Positions 1-8,562 of a stretch of 64,000 bases of DNA are shown here, one piece after another. A model generated the notes under the pieces. It made no database searches. It had not been told where the DNA came from and worked only from the letters and a program-made list of their open reading frames with translations. The translations under genes were made by a program, and so were the position numbers. Numbering within the stretch: the stretch's first letter is position 1; each line of letters starts with the position of its first letter. The DNA comes from Phycomyces nitens (lineage: Eukaryota; Mucoromycota; Mucoromycetes; Mucorales; Phycomycetaceae): positions 6,262,001 to 6,326,000 of the forward strand of contig JAHRBC010000003.1 of NCBI GenBank assembly GCA_022702545.1, given 5' to 3'.

Positions 1-696
1 GATGAGCTTGCAAACCTCTTGCAGTGTCTCCATCTTGAAGTGGGGGGCCGTGATATGGTCGCTCAACTTTTCCAAGTTGAATACAGGGCGATATCCCCCG
101 TTCTGTTTGGGTATCACAAACATCGGGCTTGTGAAACCTGGGGATGTCATTGTAAGAAACATCCTATCGGTAAAATTGATTGACCAATCAGAACCAGATC
201 CAGACATCGCACCTCTAGACCAATAGTATTCTTCCTTTGCTTTCCTTGTAAAGACACTCCATAGAACTAATCATTATAATTATCTTAGTAGACATTAACT
301 AGAAGTATTTGTATAAATGCCCCTAAAGCTTGATCATAGAAGGATCGAGCAAACAACATCTTTATTAAAGAAATCTATCTTCAAACTCTCTGCCTGTTTT
401 CTCTGTTCTTGCCTTTGCCTAGATCGGTTCCTGACAGTCATTAGCACTTCCTCAATCGCATGCTTGTAGAGCAAATCGGCAATTTCCTTTCAAAGCAATC
501 TCCTCTGTTCGTCGGAGTGTGAGTGTGTTGGAAGACCTGATGTTGACAGGGGTGGCTGTTTGTCGAAGTGAAGTTTGAAGCCTTCTTTGATGACACCATT
601 CAACCAACTGCTGCATGAGAGTCGTTCCCATGCCTTGGAGAAACGGCTAAGACGTCCTCCTACAGGCGACTGAATTACTGGTTGTTGGCACTGGGG
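1..696 (-). pseudogene. DIRS-like reverse transcriptase, N-terminal part, broken and cut by window edge
   Basis: The minus strand reads a reverse transcriptase start of the DIRS/Ty3 type. About 690 down to 437 it has the motifs VGGRLSRFSKAW and YKHAIEEV. After the solo LTR at 151-436 it continues from 150 down to 1 with SPMFVIPKQNGGYRPVFNLE and HFKMETLQEV, the usual fingers/palm entry of DIRS RTs. Reading across the LTR and counting the 5-bp duplication once keeps the frame, so the LTR inserted into a once-continuous ORF. There is also an in-frame TGA at 490-492, so this copy is dead apart from the insertion. The frame opens inside the end of the gag-like ORF, in a different frame, as in DIRS elements. 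RNase H and any recombinase of this copy would lie left of the window. Confidence 0.85.
151..436 (+). mobile_element. Solo LTR 1 inside DIRS RT (286 bp, TSD GTCAT)
   Basis: The segment starts TGTAAG and ends CTGACA (TGT...ACA termini) and is flanked by GTCAT at 146-150 and 437-441. It carries a TATA-like TATAAAT near 312 and, about 30 bases on, a motif AACAACATCTTTATTAAAG also found in solo LTR 2; these give the orientation. No internal domain is present, so it is what LTR-LTR recombination leaves. The 5-bp duplication fits Ty1/copia or Ty3/gypsy elements; the superfamily cannot be told from the LTR alone. Confidence 0.88.
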
Positions 697-1881
697 TTGC
701 TGGCTGGGTTGCTGCTGCTGTTGGAGTTCTGGCCATGTCCATTGTTGTTGCGATTGGTGTTTTTGCGATGGTAATTGTTGTTGTTTCCCCAGTTGTTATT
801 GTTGTGGTCATTGCTGCTGCTGCTGCCATTGTTGTTATGTTGTTGGTTTGATTGCCCACCTGCATGTTGCAATGGGCCGTTCCGAAAAAACGAGTTGTCA
901 GGAACTGATCCAAGCAGACAAGGCAAGAGACAGAAACAGGAGGTTCAAGGATAAGTTATTTAATAAAGACGTTGTTCACTTGATCTTTCTACGATCAAGC
1001 TCTACTGGTATTTATATGTTTTCTAGTTAGGTTAAAGATATGTCTAAATATAATGATTGGTAACTGTGGCGGGTGGGTGTACAAGAAAGGAAAGTCTAAA
1101 GATAGCTATGATGTATTTGGTCTTCTAGCTATTATCCATTTCAGGAGTGTGGCGCGAAAGCTGTTAGGAACCAATCCTAACACGAGTTGCCCTGATGGGT
1201 TGCCTTAGAACCTGAGGGGCGGTTGCCTCGGAACAATTGCAAAACCTTATGCATGGCTTCTTGGTTAGAAAACTGTTCCAATAGAGTTTGTTGAAATATC
1301 TGGGAATCCATGGTGTAGCGACGAGAGGATTGGTCTGTTGTCTGGAACTTGGGGTTGATGGTTTGCACCGCAAGGGAATTCCAAGACTGGTTTATGGTTG
1401 CGTTGCTGTGCACTATTAACTTTCTAACGTCCTTGATAATACCAAGGTATTTGACAGCTTGGTCTTCAGGGGCAAAGATAAGAATTTCATGAGCCAAAAT
1501 CTTCAGTGTCCCAAATGCAGCTGAAAGAGAATATTGCAGTTTACATAAAGCCATATCTTCTCTGGTCTGATGAGGTTTGAAATGGGATTGAGCCAGGGGG
1601 AGTGTAGCCAGAGGGGTGTAAACCATGTTTTGGATCGGAGGGTAGGAATCGATAAGCTTCTTATGCTCCTCGGTGTCCATTAGTGTGGTGAACAGGTCCG
1701 AGCTCATACCCAAATCAGTAATGAGGATCTCGTCAGGGGTCCATCCATAAGTCTCCCGGATAGGGATTGAATGCAATTCATTGGATGTGTTCACAGACAA
1801 AGTGTTAATCTGTGCTTCAAGCCGTTGAATTGTATCCACGAGGGATTGGAGGACTGAAGTATCCATAGTAGTATCAGACAT
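675..1881 (-). pseudogene. DIRS-like gag ORF interrupted by solo LTR 2
   Basis: The ATG at 1881 opens a 233-codon minus-strand ORF to 1183. After the solo LTR it continues in frame from 890 to a TAA at 675-677, giving about 304 codons if the LTR and one TSD copy are ignored. The N-terminal half is mixed-charge and helical (VDTIQRLEAQINTL); the C-terminal 70 residues are Asn/Gln/Ser-rich with Arg/His, as in nucleic-acid-binding Gag tails without a zinc knuckle. The RT frame begins in the overlapping frame just before this stop, the order gag then RT. I infer Gag from position and composition; no conserved Gag domain is recognisable. Apart from the LTR the frame is open. Confidence 0.7.
896..1182 (-). 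mobile_element. Solo LTR 2, same family, inverted (287 bp, TSD CGAGT)
   Basis: On the plus strand it starts TGTCAGGAACTGATCC and ends CAATCCTAACA, flanked by CGAGT at 891-895 and 1183-1187. Its reverse complement matches solo LTR 1 in ends (GGTTCCTGACA against CAGTTCCTGACA), TATA-like box, AGCTTGATC hairpin, TCTTTATTAAA motif and length (287 against 286 bp), while the upstream third has diverged. It splits the gag-like ORF. Confidence 0.87.
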
Positions 1882-2180
1882 AATTATATTAAAACACAAG
1901 GATATGGAAAATCTAGTAGTGGTAACTACCAGCGAAAAAAATGATCAAAGAATCAATAATATTCATAAAAATAATTTTATTACTTTTTGCTATTTAAAAA
2001 TAAAAAGATGATTACAGCAATTGTTCCTTCCCTGTTAGTTTGATGGTCTCATCCAAATTTTGGGAGAGTGCCAAATTTGGCCTCGACCTATAATAATTGA
2101 TCTCGAAGAGCGAAGTCAGCAAGGGAAATGGGAGGGTTGGGGAAATCATATGTCATAAATTTTATTTTCATGTCTAAATA
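1882..2180. other. Leader of the minus-strand DIRS-like element
   Basis: About 300 bp upstream of the gag-like ATG. AT-rich with a GC-richer block at 2030-2150 (GGCCTCGACC, GAGCGAAGTCAGC). It probably contains the 5' untranslated region or terminal repeat of the gag/RT element, but I could not find a matching second terminus in the window. No ORF. Confidence 0.4.
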
Positions 2181-2440
2181 ACTAACAGACATTAGTTACA
2201 TTAAGCAGACATCGGTTACATTAAGCAGACATCAGCTATATTAAACAGACATCAGTTTCATTAACCAGACATCGGTTACATTAACCAGACATCAGTTACA
2301 TTAACCAGACATTAGTTACATTAAGCAGACATCAGCTACATTAAGCAGACATCGGTTACATTAAGCAGACATTAGTTACATTAAGCAGACATCAGCTACA
2401 TTAACCAGACATCAGCTACATTAAGCAGACATCGGTTACA
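2181..2440. repeat. 20-bp tandem array, left part (13 units)
   Basis: Thirteen head-to-tail copies of a 20-bp unit, consensus TTAAGCAGACATCGGTTACA, with variants at a few fixed positions (TTAACC for TTAAGC, CAGC or TAGT for CGGT). The array is interrupted at 2440/2441 by the DIRS-like element and resumes in phase at 6481. Confidence 0.95.
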
Positions 2441-2570
2441 TTGTCTATCAATCCTTAGGAGTTTCAGACAATCCAGATTGTCCATCGGAGACTCCGTCCC
2501 TCCAATGAGGTTTAGGCTTCCTAAGCCACGCTTTTTTATTCTTTTTTAAAACAAATTATCTTTCTATACT
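2441..2570. repeat. Left terminal repeat of the DIRS-like element
   Basis: Outer extension 2441-2503 starts TTGTCTATCAATCC. The inverted-repeat core 2504-2570 holds the palindrome-like TTTAGGCTTCCTAAGCC. The core matches the right repeat perfectly; the extension is complementary to 6196-6259 with two substitutions and one indel. Confidence 0.87.
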
Positions 2571-3122
2571 GTGAGGGTATTTTATGGGGGCTATGGCAGT
2601 GTCTCAGCACCGGAGCTCAAAGCTTTAAGCAGACAGTGAGACAAAAGGTAAAATACTTTTGTTTTTTAAATTCAGATACTTTCTCATGAAATGAGATTTT
2701 TTGGAGATTTTTATAGAGATTTTATGCTTTTTTTATATGAATTATCATGTTTAAGCTATACAATAACTTCAATATATTAGGCCTTGGATTAAGAGAATAT
2801 ATTTGTTTTAAAAAATAGAAAGGAATATGGTTTAAATATGGAAGAAATAGAGTAAAAAAGTATATATGAATAGATATTTCGAGAAATTTTGAGTGGATCT
2901 TTGTTAGATGTGCTCTTTCTGAACTTGACTAAAGATGCTTTTATCTCTGCTCTACGCCTTTTTATGATACATGATTCTCTACTGCAATCTATTCAACTTC
3001 TTTTATCAAGATTATTCGTCTACTAAAACTTTGAGAGAACAAACAAAAGGTTGGTCCATTATGCCAACGCCATATTCTCTCTATACATCTGGAGCTGTGA
3101 CAAATTAGCAGTTCATCTTGTA
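2571..3122. other. AT-rich spacer inside the DIRS-like element
   Basis: Mostly low-complexity AT sequence with no ORF of note. A short GC-richer stretch at 2590-2640 includes GGCAGTGTCTCAG, which recurs inside the Crypton-like fossil near 4190 in opposite orientation; the significance is unknown. Confidence 0.4.
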
Positions 3123-4265
3123 CTATAGTAATTGAGAGATGGCAATGATGTATTGAGTGGTATCAGGGAGAAGATGGCAGTTTTCTGCATTAAGTACATT
3201 GACAAGATTTGACTTGAGGGTCAGATTAATATCTCTTATACCAAAAAATTCAGACTGGACCTGGACTTGGATCACATACATTGTTGCATGTACAGAATCA
3301 AGGCCGGTCTTCAAGATGGCTGCGATCTCTGGTGCAACTGTTTCTAGGTGGCTGCCCACACCAAACCTTTCTTGGCTCTTTACTACTGATGCAAGCTGGA
3401 TTTGCTCAAACTCTCTGTATTCGGCCGTAAAAAACAATATAGCAGATCAAAGGTAATGATGAGAGTATCTTTGCTTCAACATGATCGAGCTCTACTTGAT
3501 TGGATTTAATATATATATATATATAATAATAAATCAATCCATAATATCCATATATTGTCTAGAGAAGGACCTTGTGCAATATTCTAATGGTACAAAGAAG
3601 TTTGGGTCGGCAATGTCTTTTTCGACATCTTGGTTCTTGAATTTCCCTAATCAATCTTCTATATCTGAGAAAGATTGTTTTTCCAAGACCTTGGGGGATA
3701 GATAACCGATCAATCCAAGAAATAATCGCCTCAAATAGTGAATCCTACCAGAGCCTGGATTGATTTTGCAAGAACACCAGAAATATATGATCCCATCATA
3801 CAATCACTTTTCCATTGCACAACTTGGCATTGTTGATCACCATGTACACCTTGATGGCAAATCGTATTAATTACATTTTTTCGGTTGATAACCTTTGATG
3901 AATTGGTCCCAAAATCTTTCAAGGCTTCAAGGTAAATCTTGGCTTGTTCATCATATGAGCTTTGCTTAGCAGAATCTTTAGTTGGATAAAAACATATTTT
4001 ACTAATTCCTCCTCTTTATAAAACCCGGAAAGGAAACCTTCTGTGATTAGATCTGCAAAAAGATATATGACAAAAGCACAAATAGGACACATCTCAACAC
4101 TCTTATGCCTTGGAGTCGTACTGAATCTTGCAATCCTGATTTGTTTTTCCAAAAGGTGATCATAGCCACCAAACCCACGTACTGAGACACTGCCTGATTA
4201 TCAAGCTCCACAGTAAATAAATCAACAAGTTGCATCCATAAACCCGTCTCACCTTGAAGTAACAT
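3123..4265 (-). pseudogene. Crypton-like (Ndc10-type) tyrosine recombinase fossil
   Basis: On the minus strand, separate short frames line up in the order of a Crypton/Ndc10-type protein. At 4265-4100 is LFTVELDNQAVSQYVGLVAM. After a frame change comes RHKSVEMCPICAFVIYLF (about 4100-4030). At 3922-3731 is SSKVINRKNVINTICHQGV followed by VVQWKSDCMMGSYISGVLAK. Then YLSPKVLEKQSFSDIED (stop) LGKFKNQDVEKDIADPNFF runs at 3705-3570, and an open 104-codon tail at 3437-3123. Family members normally read THxGRGxGA where this copy has INRKN, so the catalytic His/Arg motif is lost. It carries at least two frame changes and one stop. The family call comes from recalled motif pattern, not a search; a gypsy integrase or unrelated protein is less likely. 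Confidence 0.6.
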
Positions 4266-4982
4266 TCAATTACGCATTAAAGATATATTTCAGTCGTAAA
4301 AGTACAATATCAAAAGTTTATTTCATTCAAAATGTACCATACAAAATAATGCTTTTGTGATAGGACAATATTAGACTCAATTGTCCTCTCTTAGTAGCAA
4401 TAGAAGTTATATTAATAGTCTAGTGGTTAAATAGAAGATTGTCTTCTTTTTTATATAGCATATTAGTTTTGTCTCATGTCCTGAATTCAACATTCTACGC
4501 ATATTTTAAAGGCATAGATTATGTATGCTTTTCAGTCTACACTGTGCTTTACGGTAGCTCGGAATATAAAAAATATAAAAAGTATCTGTTTTGATTGGAA
4601 GGATCTGGGTCTCGTAATGGGACACAGGTGCTCAAAATACTTGAGGTATTTGAGAAAGTATTTAATTTTAAGCAGAGAAAAAAAAAGAAATACTTTTGGG
4701 AGGCAAGCGGAGTTGGAGACACAGTAATTTTTCTTGAGACCCAAGGTCAGGATACTGTTCAATTTGCTCAGATACCAAAAGGAGTAGTATAGTTTCAAAT
4801 CAATTATATTTCTCAAAGAGCAACAGAATCTATGCTACGGTCATTTTTATGTGTGAGCTTCACCAGTCACAGCAGATCCACTAATTGGGGTTCACGCAAC
4901 CCTTATTCTTAACAATACTAAGACTCTATCTCTTCCAAGCCACGCATCGAGGCTAGATTAAAGTTTTACCTTGTAACACTAA
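4266..4982. other. Spacer between Crypton-like fossil and DIRS recombinase
   Basis: AT-rich from 4266 to about 4860 with no convincing coding sequence. From about 4860 the base composition rises (CACGCAACCC, CCAAGCCACGCATCGAGG), and this part probably is the 5' leader of the recombinase ORF that starts at 4992. Confidence 0.4.
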
Positions 4983-4991
4983 GTGATCACA

Positions 4992-6188
4992 ATGAACAAT
5001 GAGTTACCTATTTCAGTCGAAGAAATCAGAGAGTTGCTTGCATTCAAGCGTCAGTGGGAACAAGACAAACAACAGCGTCTCGAACTGTCCTACCAGCTCC
5101 CCGACGAAATCAGGGGTGACCTCGAACTGCCCAGGGCAGCCCTCAAGAACATTTGCTCGACCTTTGCCCGAGCTCAACCCTCCTACGAAGGAGGCCGGTG
5201 CACTCGCCCTTTGGTTGTCATGTTCTTGACACAAGCGAACAGACCAGCGACCAACAAATCTTATGATTTAGCTTGGCGGAAATGGGTTGCATGGTGTCAG
5301 TCTCAGCAGACCGATTGGCTGTCATATGACATAGGAGCAGTGTGTCGTTTCCTCACTTGGCGGCACACAGGTGGTGCCTCAAAAGCACAGCTCAATATCG
5401 ATCGCTCAGCCATTGCTAGTGTGTTTCGGGTGATCCATCAAGAGCGCACTCCGTTGGCCCAACAGTACTTGATCCAAGCTTTCTTTCAAGCAGTGCGCAA
5501 CACAGCAAGAGTGATACCGCGTACTCGTACACCAGCATGGGACCCAGAGCTGGTATTAGCCAAGATCCTCGAGTGGGGCGCATCTGATGGCTTGTCTTTG
5601 GTGCGTCTACAACGGAAAACCGCCTTGTTACTCTGTCTAGCAACGATTTGGAGAACAAGTTCCGATATTGGAGGTCTTTTGTTTAAGGATGTCACTTTGC
5701 GCACAGACCCTCCCAGTTCCACTCATTTGGCCGCAGTCCACTTGTTTGTCCGCCAGCCAAAAGAAGCCAGCTCCAAAGAAATGACCTTGGGTGTATTGAC
5801 AGCAAGACCAGAGCTTTGCCCAGTTGTGACCGTAGCCATGTTTCTACACAAGACGGCCGGTTTGCGAGCTCATTTGCCTGAGGATCATACCTTGTTCTTG
5901 GGTTTCGTTGATGGAAACCAGCCAAGGAGTATAAGGCCATCTACCATGGGGACATGGATTAAGAAGACCTTGGGAGAATGTGGAGTTGACACCTCGGTAC
6001 ACAAAGGTCACTCCACGCGATCGGCAGTCGCAACAGCTGCACGAAGGAGAGGAGTGCCTGTATCTGTGATACGACGACATGCGAACTGGAGTGAGCAGAG
6101 TAGGGTCTTTGAACGATACTACTGGAGACCTGCTCAGTTGGATGATGATGGGGTTGCCCAAACAATTCTCTTGCCTACGGATAATTAA
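4992..6188 (+). CDS. DIRS-type tyrosine recombinase (intact)
   Basis: An open frame of 401 codons if begun at the ATG at 4983 (398 from the next in-frame ATG at 4992). It has the layout of a phage-integrase-fold recombinase: an N-terminal SAM-like core-binding part (about 70-175; WRKWVAWCQSQ, LTWRHTGGAS) and a C-terminal catalytic part. The first catalytic Arg is in ATIWRTSSDIGGL. Numbering from 4983, the HSTR motif is at 343-346, Trp at 369 (HANWSEQS) and the nucleophilic Tyr is one of 379-380 (FERYYWRP). HSTRSA followed by W and a tandem Tyr is characteristic of DIRS-family recombinases. It would join a circular DNA copy to the target without a duplication. The stop at 6186-6188 touches the internal complementary region. 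No lesion is seen, so the protein could be functional. The start is uncertain between 4983 and 4992. Confidence 0.88.
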   Translation: MNNELPISVEEIRELLAFKRQWEQDKQQRLELSYQLPDEIRGDLELPRAALKNICSTFARAQPSYEGGRCTRPLVVMFLTQANRPATNKSYDLAWRKWVAWCQSQQTDWLSYDIGAVCRFLTWRHTGGASKAQLNIDRSAIASVFRVIHQERTPLAQQYLIQAFFQAVRNTARVIPRTRTPAWDPELVLAKILEWGASDGLSLVRLQRKTALLLCLATIWRTSSDIGGLLFKDVTLRTDPPSSTHLAAVHLFVRQPKEASSKEMTLGVLTARPELCPVVTVAMFLHKTAGLRAHLPEDHTLFLGFVDGNQPRSIRPSTMGTWIKKTLGECGVDTSVHKGHSTRSAVATAARRRGVPVSVIRRHANWSEQSRVFERYYWRPAQLDDDGVAQTILLPTDN

Positions 6189-6298
6189 CCTCATTGGAGG
6201 GACGGAGTCTCCGATAGACAATCTGGATTGCCTGAAACTCCGTAAGGATTGATAGACAATTTAGGTTGTTCGAGGGGACGAAGTCCCGAGAATGAGGT
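6189..6298. repeat. Internal complementary region (DIRS circle-junction copy)
   Basis: 6196-6259 is complementary to the left outer end and 6260-6290 is an exact 31-base complement of the right outer end; they abut as GATAGACAA/TTTAGGTTG. In DIRS replication this region is thought to template completion of the element ends and circle formation. It directly follows the recombinase stop codon. Confidence 0.87.
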
Positions 6299-6480
6299 GA
6301 GTCCCACCCACCACAACCACACACTCCCTCATAACTAATATGGCAGTCGAATTGCTCGGCGTGCCGGAAGAGATAGAGTCTTAGTATAGAAAGATAATTT
6401 GTTTTAAAAAAGAATAAAAAAGCGTGGCTTAGGAAGCCTAAACCTCATTCTCGGGACTTCGTCCCCTCGAACAACCTAAA
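6299..6480. repeat. Right end and right terminal repeat of the DIRS-like element
   Basis: After an 84-bp linker (CCACCCACCACAACC), the inverted-repeat core runs 6383-6449 and matches the left core in all 67 positions. The outer extension 6450-6480 ends CAACCTAAA, followed directly by the resumed 20-bp array. Confidence 0.87.
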
Positions 6481-6570
6481 TTAAGCAGACAGCAGCTACA
6501 TTAAGCAGACATCAGTTTCATTAAGCAGATATCGGTTACATTAAGCAGACATCAGTTACATTAAGCAGAC
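6481..6570. repeat. 20-bp tandem array, right part (4.5 units)
   Basis: Four full and one half copy of the TTAAGCAGACATCRGYTACA unit, in phase with the left part. Together they give about 17.5 units of pre-insertion array. Confidence 0.93.
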
Positions 6571-6819
6571 CATGATGTTGTAAATGAGTATTGATTACTG
6601 CTGAATCTGAGAGTAAGACTGAAGGATAAAATAATATCCCCAGCTATTCCAGTCAAACGGATCTGCCTGTATGAGATTATCCAATACACAGATCATCATA
6701 TACATAATTGATTATTATTTATTATTATTATCGTTATCACCATAATATGGTATATACAGATACATACATATTTATCTAATGGCATCATCATATTCCATCT
6801 ACATATTTCTTTTATTATA

Positions 6820-8155
6820 CAGTCACAGGCAGTTGATTTACATATACCTGATAAAAATCTCAAATTTTCATACTTTTTTTTAAACAAAATTCGTTTTTTC
6901 TCAATCAGTTTATTAATCAAATGAACATGGCATCTGAAGAATCAGAACATAATATACGTGGACCATATAAAAACCGCGAAGATAGAAACTACTGGGGCGT
7001 ATACTTCCTTTACAAAGCCAAACATTCTCTCCAGCAGATTGCGAACATGGTTGAGATACCGAGGTCTAGTGTGCAAACAATTGTCAAACGCATCAAGACT
7101 TTTGATTGCCCTTTCCCTAAAAAAACAACCTGGAGCAAAGAGAAAACTAGATGACAGAGCAGATAGACATCTGGAAAGGACCATTCGAAAGGATCCATTT
7201 GCATCCTATAATCAGCTCAAAACGTCATTAGCCAACATAGAGATTAATGTATCCAAAAAAACTGTAATTGCCTCTGTCAAGTGATTAGACTTCCAATCTT
7301 TCATTGCAGTACATAAACCTAGACTGACAGAGAAACACAAGAAGGCCAGACTTCGTTGGGCTTTGGAAAGAGTAAATTGGTCTGATAATCAATGGAAAAA
7401 TGTAATCTGGTCAGACGAGTCGCGTTTCTGCCTGGAAGGCAATGATGGTGCTAAGAGAGTGCTTCGAAAAATTGGCGAGAGGTATGAGGAACGACACACC
7501 ATCTCAACAGTGAAGTGGGGTGGTGGAGGAGTAATGGTTTGGGGCTGCTTCTGGGCTGGAGGATTTGGACCTTTGACAATCGTGGAACCGCACACTGTGA
7601 ACCAAGATACATACGTTGATATCTTGGCAAATACATTCCATCCATGGTTCATAACCATTTCCAGAAGTGAGGATAGAGACTTCCTTCTTCAGGAAGATGG
7701 TGCAAGCTGCCACACAGGTAGATATGCTCGATGGTGGAAGGATACTCATTTGATCAGAGGTTTTGAGTACTGGCCTGCTCAAAGCCCTGATCTGAACCCC
7801 ATTGAGCACTTATGGAATGCTCTAGAAATGCTTGTGGACAAGAGGAGAGCCACAATCAAGTCTCTTAATGATTTGAAGGTGGCCTTACGAGAAGAATGGG
7901 AGAAACTTAGCTTGGAGTATGCAGGACGTTTAGTTGGCAGTATGAGAAATAGATGCCAAGCTGTAATAGATATGCAAAAGGCACAACAAAATATTAAATA
8001 TGCCTTTTTATAAATACATATTTCAAAATATATTGTCATAAAACTACTAGTTTCTAACAGTAATATATATGGAGTACTTCTATGTTTAATGTTGACCATC
8101 CAAATATAAAAAATTAATTTTAGGCTACTGTATGTAAATCAACTGCCAGTGACTG
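6820..8155 (+). mobile_element. Tc1/mariner element, 1336 bp, TA target duplication
   Basis: Inverted repeats of about 25 bp start CAGTCACAGGCAGTTGATTT on the left and CAGTCACTGGCAGTTGATTT on the right strand (one mismatch). The element is bounded by TA at 6818-6819 and 8156-8157. It encloses one Tc1-type transposase with two lesions. Length, TIR length and TA target are typical of Tc1 elements. Confidence 0.92.
6921..8013 (+). pseudogene. Tc1 transposase with one frameshift and one stop
   Basis: The N-terminal HTH part (SLQQIANMVEIPRSSVQTIVKR) reads from the ATG at 6921. The frame changes at the A7 run 7119-7125, after which LDDRADRHLERTIRKDP continues one frame over. An in-frame TGA sits at 7282-7284. 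The catalytic part from 7285 on is open: VIWSDESRF (first Asp), LLQEDGASCH (second Asp), SPDLNPIEHLW (Glu), with 35 residues between the second Asp and Glu. The full length would be about 360 residues, normal for Tc1. The homopolymer frameshift could be a sequencing artefact, but the TGA means the copy is probably inactive. No intron with good splice sites removes the stop. Confidence 0.88.
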
Positions 8156-8245
8156 TATGAATACTTGACTGAGAAACTACAACTACAACGAATTAATAAT
8201 TCTAAAACATTACCCGAATATCTGGGTCGGGATATTAAAATATTG
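8156..8245. other. Short spacer between two transposons
   Basis: Ninety bases between the Tc1 element and the next element's left TIR; nothing recognisable. Confidence 0.5.
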
Positions 8246-8562
8246 CTGGTTTTTTACTTAGAATTTGTGATAGTTTACTTTAAGGGAATAACCTCTGACT
8301 TTATTGTAATTGATAATTTTGATAAGAAATAGTATTGGGATAAATCTATATATGGAAATAGGCATTATTGTCACAACTGATTGTCACAGAATTGTCGCAC
8401 TTGATGATCTTTATTGACGCACTTGCCAATAGTTATTAGCTGTGGTCATTTTTTGAAAAAAAAAATCAAATGATAAAAATTGGAACAAAATATATTTATT
8501 TAAAGCATGTCTTCATGGGTTAGACACTTAGGAAAAAAATCCAGGCTATGTCTAATCCATCC

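Larger units (their letters stand above)
2441..6480 (+). mobile_element. DIRS-like tyrosine-recombinase element, 4040 bp, inserted in the tandem array
   Basis: The ends are defined by symmetry. 2504-2570 is the exact reverse complement of 6383-6449 (67 bp). Outside these lie unequal outer extensions of 63 bp (2441-2503) and 31 bp (6450-6480). The segment 6189-6298 carries the complements of both extensions, joined end to end. This terminal repeat plus internal complementary region is the hallmark of DIRS elements. There is no target duplication; the junctions share the trinucleotide ATT with the 20-bp array unit, as expected for recombinase-mediated integration of a circle. Inside are an intact tyrosine recombinase next to the internal complementary region and a minus-strand Crypton-like fossil, but no gag, RT or RNase H. 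It is therefore probably a non-autonomous or internally replaced copy. Confidence 0.85.

Noticed and set aside
647..926. Alternative Thr/Ala- and Asn-rich frames as separate genes
   Set aside because: They are different readings of the same CAR/AAC-rich stretch; the Asn-rich frame continues the gag-like ORF and the Thr-rich frame does not connect to anything.
151..1182. The two LTRs as 5' and 3' ends of one retrotransposon
   Set aside because: They are in opposite orientation, have different target duplications (GTCAT, CGAGT), and the DNA between them is DIRS gag/RT, not an LTR-element body.
2181..2440. CRISPR-like array
   Set aside because: The 20-bp units are contiguous with no spacers, and the genome is eukaryotic; it is a plain tandem repeat.
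3157..3456. 99-codon plus-strand ORF
   Set aside because: It is antisense to the Crypton-like tail, which has the better protein-like pattern and continues neighbouring pieces in order.
7282..7300. Intron removing the TGA in the Tc1 transposase
   Set aside because: No donor/acceptor pair around the stop keeps the frame at a plausible length.
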